Of a stretch of DNA of 64,000 nt, positions 1-8,318 are shown piece after piece (position 1 is the first letter of the stretch; each line of letters starts with the position of its first letter). The notes under the pieces were generated by a model, which made no database searches, had not been told where the DNA came from, and saw nothing but the letters and a program-made list of their open reading frames with translations. Position numbers and translations under genes: made by a program. The stretch comes from Argonema galeatum A003/A1 (GTDB lineage: Bacteria; Cyanobacteriota; Cyanobacteriia; Cyanobacteriales; Aerosakkonemataceae). The DNA lies in the NCBI RefSeq assembly GCF_023333595.1, contig NZ_JAIQZM010000021.1:38209-102208 (forward strand). Direction: 5' to 3'.

Positions 1-493
1 CTGGTAATTGAGGCACACCTCTGCTGTTATTAGTAGAACCAGTATTTAGCCTGGGCGCTTGTGCTATTGGCAGTTCACCCAATTGAGGAACCCTTCTTTG
101 ATTTGCTGTGGTTTGAGCGCTAGGAGCGTTGGCATCACCGGGCTCCGGCGGTGGTGGATTCTCCGGAATGGGAATCAAGCCAAATGGGTCTTTTGCCCCT
201 TGTTGCTTTTCTTTTCCCACCTCTGCCCTGCGCTTGTCGGGGTCAGTAGGTGGAATCAATTCTGAAGCTGTTACTGCCGCAACGGTGGGTTTTTGTTGTA
301 CTGGAGCGGGACTGGGTTTCTGTTGCTGCTCAACCGTTGGGTTTTGAAAACCCGGATTGGGTGACTGGGCTGTTGATGAGGTAGTAGGCGTGGGAGAACT
401 ACTACTTTCACTCCCTCCACCACCAAAAGGATTGCATCCACCCATCAAAAGAGCCAGCGTCGTTAAAAAGGTAAGTAATGAAATTTGACGCAT
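1..493 (-). CDS. proline-rich lipoprotein, N-terminal part (gene runs off the left edge)
   Basis: The reverse strand opens with ATG at 493 and stays open to the window edge (about 164 codons). Residues 1-20 form a lipoprotein signal peptide: MRQ, a hydrophobic stretch and the lipobox LMGGC. The mature part begins with a Gly/Ser-rich linker and continues as a low-complexity Pro/Gln/Ser/Thr-rich region. It contains the short motif KDPFGLIPIP around residue 100. A DPF-type motif after a disordered linker recalls PilP-like inner-membrane lipoproteins of type IV pilus assembly, but that is a weak resemblance and the C-terminal half is not visible. I do not assign a function. It is on the same strand as sigF and psbO but separated from sigF by about 0.7 kb. 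Confidence 0.75.
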   Translation of the reverse strand, partial: MRQISLLTFLTTLALLMGGCNPFGGGGSESSSSPTPTTSSTAQSPNPGFQNPTVEQQQKPSPAPVQQKPTVAAVTASELIPPTDPDKRRAEVGKEKQQGAKDPFGLIPIPENPPPPEPGDANAPSAQTTANQRRVPQLGELPIAQAPRLNTGSTNNSRGVPQLP

Positions 494-1200
494 TGCCAGT
501 CTCCCAAAAGCTTTACAACCATTTGCCACAAAAGCCCGGTCTTTCGATATCCGAACACAAAGAGCGTGCCTGGTACATTTATATCACGAACTACCGCCGC
601 TAATTCGTTGAGGAGCGGGACACATGAAAAATATTTTCGCAGGGTAGGCCAGCAGCCTTACGTGAATATACTTACTGTCGGCGACTTCCACTCCAGGAAT
701 ATGTTGCTGGGACAGAGCGCGATCGGTTTATTTAATGTTAAGGCGTGATTTAACTAATTCGGCGTAAGTCCCCCGAATCACCTGCAGTCAGCTTAGCGGT
801 GGGATATAAGCCAGGGGATGAATTCGGTAGTTGTACAATGTAGATGGTCGATGACCCGCCTGACTGTATGGAACATAAAGGCCAATTCCGAAGTAGCAGT
901 AATATGCTTGCCGAAGAAACATCAGAGTTCAGGAAAGGAACATTCCTAGCTGGCCGCCATTGCATAAGTCCAAGGGATGTTGCATGAAAAAAAAATCTCT
1001 CCAACCTGCGGAAGGCGGGTTGCTGCCAGGGTAGTCACGGGACTACGGGAGTAAGGGGCTAGTCCCAAACCTCCGGAGGATAGGTAAGACCATCATCGGA
1101 TGCTTGTTCCGAATACCCTCGTGGTATCTCTAACGTGGCACTGACCTATGAAACTGGAAGCCCCCACTACATTCGGTACGCCGATATAGTGGTGGGTACT
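494..1200. other. intergenic stretch without a convincing gene
   Basis: None of the short frames here has a recognisable product, ribosome site or codon pattern. The last 180 bases, up to the sigF stop codon, have the look of the right end of an IS200/IS605-type tnpB element (listed separately). The rest may be decayed remains of such an element, or upstream sequence of the lipoprotein gene. Confidence 0.5.
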
Positions 1201-1204
1201 TCAC
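1020..1204 (+). ncRNA. candidate orphan omega-RNA / IS right end
   Basis: The segment ends with gaaactggaag, then a hairpin and gtacttcac. The hairpin pairs cccccacta with tagtggtggg (one bulge), continued by tcgg-tacg-ccga. The intact tnpB element in this window has the same plan at its right end: gaaacaagaat, a hairpin from ctcccgtta, then gagtgtcaag. The 150 bases before the hairpin are GC-rich and contain several further pairings, as expected for the guide-RNA scaffold at the 3' side of tnpB. No tnpB reading frame precedes it, so it would be a relic or free-standing guide RNA. The identification rests on this structural analogy only. The hairpin could equally serve as a processing or termination structure for convergent transcription at sigF. 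Confidence 0.35.
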
Positions 1205-1977
1205 TCGTTGTTTCCTGCCATCAACTGCTTGAGCGAGTCCAGTCCCTTTTTGACACGACGAGATACAGTGACCACGCTGATATCCAAGCGTTCGGCAACC
1301 TCTTTTTGCGTTAAATCCTGTAGAAAAACAAATTCTAAGATTTCGCGAGTGCGGTTTTCTAGCTGCACGAGAGCCTGTTGCAGGCGAATCTGGTCTTCTT
1401 GCGCTAACTGAAAACTGCGATACCGAGGATCGGGTACGAGTTCTCCGAGGGAAGTAGAACCTTCTTCTTCATCTCCCATCGGTGTATCTAGGCTTAGAGG
1501 CGCACGATTTTGACAAGCCAACTTAATTTCCTGCCATTCTGTTTGGGAAATTTGTAGTGCAGCCGCCACTTCTGCATCCGTTGGCTGTCGATTGAGCTGC
1601 CCGTGGAGCGATCGCGTTACCGTTACAGCCTGCCGTTGTAGTGTCAGCCAGCGTCGCGGAATCCGCACAGACGAGCCTCTATCTCGTAAATAGTGTTGGA
1701 TTTCACCTCGAATATAGGGAAGGGCAAAAGAGCTAAAGGCATGACCCTTGCAGATTTCAAACCGCTCAATAGCCCGAATTAAACCCAAGCAGCCCACCTG
1801 AAGCAAGTCCTCGTAGCTTTCTGAGCATTGATTGCTCCAGTAATGCGCTTCTTTTCTAATCAATCCGTAATTGAGTTTTACCAACTGATTGCGGATAGCA
1901 GCCGATCGCGATCTCTGGTACTCTCGCAACAGCTGCAAGCTATCATTCTTCAACGTATGAGATAGAGTCGTAGACAT
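1201..1977 (-). CDS. sigF: RNA polymerase group 3 sigma factor, SigF type
   Basis: 258-residue sigma-70 family protein, directing RNA polymerase to alternative promoters. In cyanobacteria SigF is linked to motility and pilus gene expression. Region 2 includes YEDLLQVGCLGLIRAIERF and the FSSFALPYIRGEIQHYLRD core-binding/-10 segment. Region 3 starts at IPRRWLTLQRQ. Region 4 near the C-terminus carries the helix-turn-helix LTQKEVAERLDISVVTVSRR. There is no region 1.1, and the length is normal for group 3 factors. I start at the ATG at 1977 (MSTTLSHTL); an in-frame TTG 33 bases upstream is less likely. Monocistronic, with psbO upstream on the same strand behind a strong terminator. A type IV pilin gene lies about 12 kb away. 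Confidence 0.88.
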   Translation of the reverse strand: MSTTLSHTLKNDSLQLLREYQRSRSAAIRNQLVKLNYGLIRKEAHYWSNQCSESYEDLLQVGCLGLIRAIERFEICKGHAFSSFALPYIRGEIQHYLRDRGSSVRIPRRWLTLQRQAVTVTRSLHGQLNRQPTDAEVAAALQISQTEWQEIKLACQNRAPLSLDTPMGDEEEGSTSLGELVPDPRYRSFQLAQEDQIRLQQALVQLENRTREILEFVFLQDLTQKEVAERLDISVVTVSRRVKKGLDSLKQLMAGNNE

Positions 1978-2534
1978 GGCGGAGTTTATGGGGTAGATAC
2001 AGGAAACCAAGATACGCCCAGATCAGTCTTATCAAGTTGGCACTAAAAAAGCTGTGATCTGTGACCGGGTAAGCTGCCAACACACCTATTTGGTGGCGCA
2101 GAGCCAGCTACAGGTGGCCTGAAAATAAAGCTTAACCCAAACTTTAGTGGCAACCCACTTTCTTTTTAGAGCGACTATGGCTCTTAAGAAGGCTACCTGC
2201 TCTGCCGCAATTACTCAAGTCACTCTTTAAGAATAGTTATATCCAACTTAGACAGACAACCTCATTTATACTGAATTTTCTGGCAATGCGCTCTCCAGAG
2301 ATATAAGTAGCGTGTAAGAAGATAGCACGAAAAAAGGGCGCAATGCGCCCTTTTTTGAGTGGCAATATCATCCATCGCTGGGAAAATATACTTTGCGCGG
2401 CCTGCTCTTGGGCATTTTTCACTTATGAGAGTTCCTTGCTTTTGAACAATTAACCATCAGCAAGCAACAGCCCGGACGCGAAAATGTAGCAGCGAGTGAC
2501 CGAGGGCAGTATAACTAGGGCTTGATGTGCTGAT
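1978..2534. other. sigF upstream region and psbO terminator region
   Basis: No gene is supported here. The part nearest sigF (about 1978-2320) should hold the sigF promoter, which I could not pin down. The hairpin at 2329-2357 is listed separately. Confidence 0.6.
2329..2357 (-). terminator. rho-independent terminator, probably of psbO
   Basis: A perfect stem gggcgc/gcgccc with a three-base loop is flanked by A6 on one side and T6 on the other, so it can act in both directions. It lies about 180 bases past the psbO stop codon and before sigF on the same strand, so it probably ends the abundant psbO transcript. Confidence 0.8.
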
Positions 2535-3371
2535 TTATGCCTGTGCCGGTTCCAAACGAGCGTAAAACAGACCGCGAATCTTCACTTCCTTAGCGTCGGC
2601 AGCTCCCAAATCGGTATCCGAGGGCTGTTCGCTCACAAAAGTTCCAGCAATCTCACCCGTGCTGCTATCTACCTTCGCTACTTGCAGAGAAATCCTACCC
2701 TTCTTGACTTCAGCACGCTTGACGTTGGCGCGATTCAAACCTTCAGCATCGGCTGAAGATGGAAAAGCCACCGCGTTGTCATATCCCGTAGCTTCACCGC
2801 GACCTTTCGGATCGAGGAAGCCAGCACTCCGATAGGAGGGAACGTTAAATTCTCCTTCAAAATCCGTGGAGGTATTAATACTTTCCGCACCGGGCTGACT
2901 TGTGGCTACTAATTGTTTGATGGTAAATAGGAAAGGCACTCGTTCGCCACCAGGCAGCTGCACCGTAATGGCTTGGAAGTCTAACCCATCTTTTTCAGAG
3001 AACGTCAGGCTACCATCGTCGTTCACTTTCAGTGGCCCCTGCACTTGGTCAATGCTAGAGGTGTACCGCGTCAACAACTTCCCTGGAACAAATTCTGCCT
3101 CTTGCCGTTTGTTGGCCGGCTCTTCCTTGACGAAGAAAGAGGTCGGTTGCAAACACAAACCTTTGATGATATAGGACTCACCGGCTTTAAGGGGAATAGA
3201 ACCGCGAGTTGTTTCCTCCAACTGCGGACAGTTATTAGCGAGCCCTGTACCCCTAATCTGGTCGTAAGTTAATTGCTCGGTGCTGGTTGCAGTTGCCGAA
3301 CCTTCACTACAAGCAGTTAGCACACTCAAGCACAATGCCAGGAATGCAACGATTAAACCGCGATACCTCAT
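2535..3371 (-). CDS. psbO: photosystem II manganese-stabilising protein PsbO
   Basis: 278 residues. PsbO is the extrinsic 33-kDa subunit that stabilises the Mn4CaO5 cluster on the lumenal side of photosystem II. Family hallmarks are LTYDQIRGTGLANNCPQ, FFVKEEPANKRQ near residue 85, DFEGEFNVPSYR and GRGEATGYDNAVA, and the C-terminal KIRGLFYARLE. Two cysteines (NNCPQ and GLCLQ) should form the conserved disulfide. The N-terminus MRYRGLIVAFLALCLSVLTACSEG is a signal sequence whose end matches a lipobox (LTAC), so the protein may be a lipoprotein rather than a soluble one. Start is ATG at 3371; an upstream in-frame TTG is rejected. Single gene, with its terminator downstream. Confidence 0.97.
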   Translation of the reverse strand: MRYRGLIVAFLALCLSVLTACSEGSATATSTEQLTYDQIRGTGLANNCPQLEETTRGSIPLKAGESYIIKGLCLQPTSFFVKEEPANKRQEAEFVPGKLLTRYTSSIDQVQGPLKVNDDGSLTFSEKDGLDFQAITVQLPGGERVPFLFTIKQLVATSQPGAESINTSTDFEGEFNVPSYRSAGFLDPKGRGEATGYDNAVAFPSSADAEGLNRANVKRAEVKKGRISLQVAKVDSSTGEIAGTFVSEQPSDTDLGAADAKEVKIRGLFYARLEPAQA

Positions 3372-3990
3372 GGTTAACCTCAATACTAACCTCAGTTTCT
3401 ACTTAATCTCGAATGTCAAAATCACTGCCAGTGCCAGAAAGAATCGGGCGACTTGACTCAGGCTTTGAAAGCGATGGCTTCAAGACCTTGAGCGAGGATC
3501 TCCACGATTCACAATGATAGACCCGTTGAACTGCTGCCTAGTTTAGGCTGAATTCTTAGATCTTTTATTGGCTCGGCTAAATCCCATACAGCATTTTACA
3601 GAAAAATGCGCTACATCCCACGGCTTGAGGACTTAGGCATTTCAAGGTCGAACCGAAGTGTAAGAGGCCCTGCGGGTCAGATCTGGCAACTCAAAAAGGT
3701 TGTAGGCATGAGACGTACTTACCCATACTTCTTGCCTGTTGGCTCAAGAACGTTGCTGGGTAAGTCTTGGGCTAAAGAAAAAACTCAATTAGTTACGTTA
3801 TATTAAGAATAGTTTAGTTTTGTTCAAATATGCTTTGTAAGTCTTATCCTTAGCTCATTGCTGGAAAAAAGGTTTTTATCCTTGATAATGGTATAGAAAA
3901 ACCATTAGCTAATATTTGAGAGATCGGCAAATTAGTAAGTAGCCTGTTAAAAAACTTGAATGCAGGCACAACATTGGAGAGTGTTTACCC
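3372..3990. other. intergenic region upstream of psbO and of the MORN gene
   Basis: No coding frame is convincing. The region should contain the divergent promoters of psbO (leftwards) and of the MORN-repeat gene (rightwards). Its right half (about 3780-3960) is AT-rich. I see no repeat, RNA gene or operator that can be named. Confidence 0.5.
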
Positions 3991-4725
3991 ATGCTTGGCT
4001 CAATTCAGAAAGTAGGAATCATAACATTAACTGTTTCTTCTTTGGGTATCGCCAGTAACATTATTAATCCGCTCCCATCCCTGGGGCAAGTGGTGACATT
4101 TGCAGATGGCACCTATTGTCAAGGGTCGTTTCAACCTAACTCTCTTACCCTTAACGGTAGAGGCGTATGCGTATACGGAGGGAGTGGAAATGCGAGGGCC
4201 ACCTACAGAGGGAACTTCCGCAATGGGGTGCCTAATGGCACAGGCGTATTCGTCTTTGGAAATGGAGACCGCTACCAGGGACAGTACCTCAACGGTCAGC
4301 CTAATGGGAGAGGAGAATTTATATACGCCGACGATAACCGCTACCAGGGACAGTTCCGCAATGGGGTGCCTAATGGCACAGGGACATTCATATTCGCAGA
4401 TGGCACTCGCTACCAGGGACAGTTCCGTGATGGCCAGTTCCACGCCAGAGGGGTATTAATATATACGAATGGCGATCGCTTCCAAGGACAGTTCATTTTA
4501 GGCCAGCCAAATGGACTGGGAGTTTACACAGCCAGCGATGGTACGCGCTGTCAAGGAGAGTACTTCAATGGCGCTTTTGATGCTAGAGGAACTTGTACAG
4601 ACGCCAAGGGTAACCGCTACCAGGGAGAAATTCGCGCGGCTAAACCTCACGGCAGAGGAAGCATCCTATATGCCAATGGCGAGCGTTTTTCAGGACAGTT
4701 CCGCCAAGGTGAGCCCCTCCGATAG
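3991..4725 (+). CDS. secreted MORN-repeat protein
   Basis: 244 residues. An N-terminal signal peptide (hydrophobic residues about 8-33, ending near LGQ) is followed by about eight MORN repeats of 23 residues. Typical units are RYQGQFRNGVPNGTGTFIF and RYQGQYLNGQPNGRGEFIY. MORN repeats form extended beta-hairpin ribbons that mediate protein or lipid contacts; in cyanobacteria secreted versions are common and uncharacterised. Some repeats are close to identical at DNA level, indicating recent internal duplication. Two cysteine pairs (CQGS/GVCVY and RCQG/GTCTD) could form disulfides outside the cytoplasm. Start ATG at 3991 has GGAG 12 bases upstream. Single gene, convergent with the next one across a large hairpin repeat. 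Confidence 0.85.
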   Translation: MLGSIQKVGIITLTVSSLGIASNIINPLPSLGQVVTFADGTYCQGSFQPNSLTLNGRGVCVYGGSGNARATYRGNFRNGVPNGTGVFVFGNGDRYQGQYLNGQPNGRGEFIYADDNRYQGQFRNGVPNGTGTFIFADGTRYQGQFRDGQFHARGVLIYTNGDRFQGQFILGQPNGLGVYTASDGTRCQGEYFNGAFDARGTCTDAKGNRYQGEIRAAKPHGRGSILYANGERFSGQFRQGEPLR

Positions 4726-4736
4726 CGAAGGTTTTG

Positions 4737-4803
4737 CCCCCCTAGCCCCCCAAATCTGGGGGGAGAACAGTCCTGTTCCCCCCAGATTTGGGGGCTAGGG
4801 GGA
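4737..4803. repeat. large inverted repeat between convergent genes
   Basis: The arms ccccctagccccccaaatct and agatttgggggctaggggg flank a short spacer, giving a near-perfect 25-bp stem. It sits between the convergent MORN and TPR genes, so it can stop read-through from both sides. The sequence type (ctagcccccaaatctggggg) is a dispersed repeat common in filamentous cyanobacteria; a related arm recurs at 52671-52735. Confidence 0.8.
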
Positions 4804-4822
4804 GAAGAGCTTATGACCAAGA

Positions 4823-5623
4823 TTAGTCTTTTTTTGGTAGGGAAATCTGGACTCCTCCTTGAGGTGTGATAATTACTTTGCCACCTAGCGCTTCAATGCG
4901 ACTGATGGCTAGCTTGCGGACGCGATCGTCTACTTTATTCCCTAACACCATAGACCAAGCACCGACTTGAGCTGACTTGCTATTCGGGTTTTTAGATAGA
5001 AATCCAGCCGTTCTCTCAGAGATGGCGGCAATACTTTGACTTTCTGGGTCGTTCCGACGACTAGCCCACTGGGCCGCCATTTCAAACGATCGCTGGGCTG
5101 CTTTTGCCTTGCCTAAAAATAGTAATTCATCAATTCCTTTATAGCGCCAAACGTAATAATATTTTCCTGGCATTTCGGGAGAAAGCGACTTTAATCCTTT
5201 TTCCATTAAAGCAATAGACTTTTCTGGCTTCCCTGCGTAGAGAGTAGTGCTTGTAGATAGAAAAATATATGCCTCGAAAAATCTTGGATCGCGCTGTATG
5301 ATAATGTCAAAGTATTCTGGACTCAGTTCGTATCCCGTGCGATCGCGTGCCACATCGTCCCCAAAGTATTGAAAAAATTTAAGTAGTACCGAATCGGCAA
5401 TTAAATTATTAAAGCCCAGAGATGGAATATTTTTAGTCACATTAATACGTACTTTTTCCGCCTCTATTTCCTTCTTCAAATCTTCAATTGAGGCGCTTTT
5501 TGATTTAGTCAAGATCAGATTTAAATTAGGCAATTGCAGACCTGCAATTGCTAACAGACACACCAGGGCTACTGCGGAGGAAACTAGCGATGAATTCAGT
5601 TTTTGCCAAGAAAGTAAAAACAT
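4823..5623 (-). CDS. membrane-anchored TPR-like protein of unknown function
   Basis: 266 residues, ATG at 5623. One N-terminal transmembrane helix (residues about 14-32) is followed by a charged linker with a short coiled-coil (IEDLKKEIEAEKVRI). A helical-repeat region follows (residues about 100-215) with TPR-like pairs such as IIQRDPRFFEAYIFLS, EKSIALMEKGLKSL and AKAAQRSFEMAAQWA. The C-terminal tail (RISRIEALGGKV, QGGVQISLP) looks like a small beta region. It resembles cyanobacterial hypothetical TPR proteins thought to sit at the thylakoid or plasma membrane. I cannot name a partner. Convergent with the MORN gene. Confidence 0.75.
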   Translation of the reverse strand: MFLLSWQKLNSSLVSSAVALVCLLAIAGLQLPNLNLILTKSKSASIEDLKKEIEAEKVRINVTKNIPSLGFNNLIADSVLLKFFQYFGDDVARDRTGYELSPEYFDIIIQRDPRFFEAYIFLSTSTTLYAGKPEKSIALMEKGLKSLSPEMPGKYYYVWRYKGIDELLFLGKAKAAQRSFEMAAQWASRRNDPESQSIAAISERTAGFLSKNPNSKSAQVGAWSMVLGNKVDDRVRKLAISRIEALGGKVIITPQGGVQISLPKKD

Positions 5624-5955
5624 TTATATTACCCTTCCGACTTTATACACTACCTTTATAATATTGTATGGTTTAAAGGTCAATATGCCATGACAACCTG
5701 CATTATATAGTACTTATGTACTATCTTAGCCTAAAAATGATTTAATTAGAGATCGGCAGCACCCTGTAGAAATTGAGTATCTTAGATATTGTACCCTTCC
5801 TGATGTCCACTACCTAAGCAGTTTTGCTCAGAGACACACCCCCTAGTAGTATAGGGTGCGCTCCCCGGCAACCAACAGCTAGAATTGATGCGTATATCCT
5901 GAGCCAATTTTGCTCACAGAGACACCCCCTGACGAGTTCAATTTTAAAATCAGCC
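5624..5955. other. intergenic region with an imperfect direct repeat
   Basis: No gene. A 28-base sequence beginning ttttgctc and containing agacacaccccct occurs at about 5822 and again at about 5908 (offset 86 bases), with small differences. It lies in the leader of the following methyltransferase-glycosyltransferase gene. The function is unknown; it may be a short duplication. Confidence 0.5.
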
Positions 5956-8262
5956 ATGAAATGCAAAATTTGTGAATCAGAATCAATTCATTTTGCAAAT
6001 TCTAAAATCCTAAATAAATATGACATCGATTACTTCCAATGTAAAAATTGTGGCTTTGTGCAAACTGAAGAACCCTACTGGCTGTCAGAAGCATATTCTA
6101 ATGCCATAGCCAGTAGTGATGTTGGCTTGGTATCCAGAAATATAATGTTGTCAAAAATATCCAGCCATATAATTTTTGCTATTTTCAACTCCAATGGTAA
6201 GTTTCTAGATTATGGTGGTGGCTATGGCTTATTTGTGCGGCTAATGAGAGACTCAGGTTTGGATTTCTTTTGGGATGATAAATTTTGTGAAAATATTTTT
6301 TCTCAAGGTTTTGAAACCGAAAAACAAGAAGGTAATATTTATGAATTGGTTACAGCTTTCGAGGTATTTGAGCATTTTGAAAATCCTCTTGAGCAAATAG
6401 CAAACATATTAAGCTATTCGAGGAACGTTTTATTCAGCACAGAATTACTTCCAGAAAGCAATCCGAAACCCGATGAGTGGTTGTACTATTCACTTCAAGA
6501 AGGTCAGCACATTTCAATTTACACAACTAAGGCACTATCTATAATTGCCGAAAAGCTGGAACTAAACTTCTATACAAATGGATCATCCCTGCACCTGATA
6601 ACAGAAAAAAATATAGCTCCAATTTTATTTGAAAGCTTGGCCTATTGTGAAGCACCGCAATTAAAAAAGACATCACTAACCCAAAGAGATTATTTTAAAG
6701 CGATTGGAAAGGTCGATTATGACAATAAACAGATCGCACATACTTACCAATCCATAAATATTAAGAAAGGGATGACTCTTATCGTTGATGGGATATTTTT
6801 TCAGTTATATAAAACGGGAATATCACGAGTTTGGAAATCATTGCTTGAAGAGTGGGTAAAAGATGGTTTGGCAGAACATATTATTGTGCTTGACAGAGCG
6901 GTAACTGCCCCGAAAATTCAGGGGATAAAATATCGCGTTGTCGAACCTTACAATTATAGTAGAACAGCGCTCGATCGCGAGTTATTACAGCAAATATGCG
7001 ACGAAGAAGATGCTGACTTATTTATTTCAACTTACTATACAACACCTATATCAACGCCATCCGTTTTCATGGGTTATGACATGATTCCGGAAGTTTTGGA
7101 AGGTAATCTTAATGAACCAATGTGGCAAGAAAAGCATTTTGCTATCCGCCACGCCTCTGCCTACATAACGATTTCAGAAAATACAGCACGGGATCTGGTT
7201 AGGGTTTTCCCCGATATTTCCGCAGAGTCTGTCACTGTTGCTCATTGCGGTGTTAACAGCACTTTATCACCAGGAAGCCAGGAGGAGGTTGAGAGGTTTA
7301 AAACAAAGTACGGTATATCAAAGCCATACTTTATTTTAGTAGGTTCGCGAAGTGGATATAAAAATGGAGAATTGTTTTTTCAGGCATTTGACAAACTCTA
7401 TAATAAACATGGCTTTGATATTGTCTGCACGGGGTTCGACTTGGAATTCGAGGATGAGTTTAGAACTTATACTTCTGGCAGTACCGTATATATGCTACCA
7501 CTCAGCGATGTTGAATTGAAAGCAGCTTATTCAGGTGCTGTAGCATTAGTTTTTCCCTCCCTGTATGAAGGTTTTGGTTTACCTGTCCTGGAGGCGATCG
7601 CTTGTGGTTGTCCGGTGATTACTTGCCCCAACGCCTCTATTCCTGAAGTGGCAGGAGAAGCAGCGTTATATGTCAACTCCGATGATGTTGATGCAATGGC
7701 AAATGCCCTCTGCGATGTCCAAAAACCGGCTATCCGTAACTTCTTAATTGCTGCTGGTTTGTCACAAGCGAAAAAGTTTTCCTGGTCAACAATGGCGAGT
7801 AAGGTGCGATCGGCTTTGATTAGGGCTACTCTCTTGCCTTTAAAGTTAAGAGATATTAATATCATCATCTTCCCAGATTGGTTGCAACCAGAAGAATCTC
7901 TATATTTGGAATTGGAAGCAGTAATTAGGGTTATTGGAACCCATCCGGATAGAAGCCAAATGACTCTACTGATTGACACAAGCAATATTTCTGAAGAGTC
8001 AGAAATAGATGTAGACCTTGCTTTATCTAGTGTTGTCATGAATCTTCTTATGCAAGAAGATATAGATGTCACTGATGGACTGGAAATTTCACCCGTTGGC
8101 CAGCTTGATTCACTGCAATGGGAAGTTTTGTTACCTCGCATTCATTCTCGGATTATCTTGAAAAATGAAAACGAACAGGCGATCGCACAAGCAAGACTGG
8201 AGAGTATGCGGTTATTTCAGCTAGATAGTCTTGCCAATACGCGATTATTTCCGCAAGGTTAA
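5956..8262 (+). CDS. methyltransferase-glycosyltransferase (GT4) fusion with shared C-terminal domain
   Basis: 768 residues in three parts. Residues 1-270 are a class I SAM-dependent methyltransferase preceded by a zinc-ribbon-like CKIC...CKNC. The SAM loop is FLDYGGGYGLFVRL and the post-I region AFEVFEHFENP. Residues about 275-620 are a GT-B glycosyltransferase of family 4, with the donor site YEGFGLPVLEAIACGCPVIT (EX7E) and GSRSGYKNG. Residues 630-768 are a domain starting at INIIIFPDW that recurs at the C-terminus of the protein at 23759-24997. It should transfer a sugar and methylate a glycan, or act on a polysaccharide or glycoprotein; the substrate is unknown. I start at ATG 5956 (MKCKICES), since the earlier in-frame TTG adds 44 residues without homology. 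Followed 56 bases later by another glycosyltransferase. Confidence 0.85.
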   Translation: MKCKICESESIHFANSKILNKYDIDYFQCKNCGFVQTEEPYWLSEAYSNAIASSDVGLVSRNIMLSKISSHIIFAIFNSNGKFLDYGGGYGLFVRLMRDSGLDFFWDDKFCENIFSQGFETEKQEGNIYELVTAFEVFEHFENPLEQIANILSYSRNVLFSTELLPESNPKPDEWLYYSLQEGQHISIYTTKALSIIAEKLELNFYTNGSSLHLITEKNIAPILFESLAYCEAPQLKKTSLTQRDYFKAIGKVDYDNKQIAHTYQSINIKKGMTLIVDGIFFQLYKTGISRVWKSLLEEWVKDGLAEHIIVLDRAVTAPKIQGIKYRVVEPYNYSRTALDRELLQQICDEEDADLFISTYYTTPISTPSVFMGYDMIPEVLEGNLNEPMWQEKHFAIRHASAYITISENTARDLVRVFPDISAESVTVAHCGVNSTLSPGSQEEVERFKTKYGISKPYFILVGSRSGYKNGELFFQAFDKLYNKHGFDIVCTGFDLEFEDEFRTYTSGSTVYMLPLSDVELKAAYSGAVALVFPSLYEGFGLPVLEAIACGCPVITCPNASIPEVAGEAALYVNSDDVDAMANALCDVQKPAIRNFLIAAGLSQAKKFSWSTMASKVRSALIRATLLPLKLRDINIIIFPDWLQPEESLYLELEAVIRVIGTHPDRSQMTLLIDTSNISEESEIDVDLALSSVVMNLLMQEDIDVTDGLEISPVGQLDSLQWEVLLPRIHSRIILKNENEQAIAQARLESMRLFQLDSLANTRLFPQG

Positions 8263-8318
8263 ACAAGCTAGGCATGAATTTCACTTAATAGCAACATTGT
8301 CGTAGGGAGTCCTGAGAA

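Noticed and set aside
463..657. 60-codon reverse-strand frame overlapping the lipoprotein start (PLLNELAAVV region)
   Set aside because: No start codon with a ribosome site, no recognised family, and it overlaps a better-supported gene; a pilO remnant was considered but not supported.
2237..2422. 61-codon reverse frame across the psbO terminator
   Set aside because: It reads through the strong hairpin and has no homology or ribosome site.
3606..3806. 66-codon forward frame upstream of the MORN gene
   Set aside because: Composition unlike the neighbours, no ribosome site and no recognisable motif.
4027..4443. 138-codon reverse frame inside the MORN gene
   Set aside because: A shadow of the repeated forward-strand codons; no independent support.
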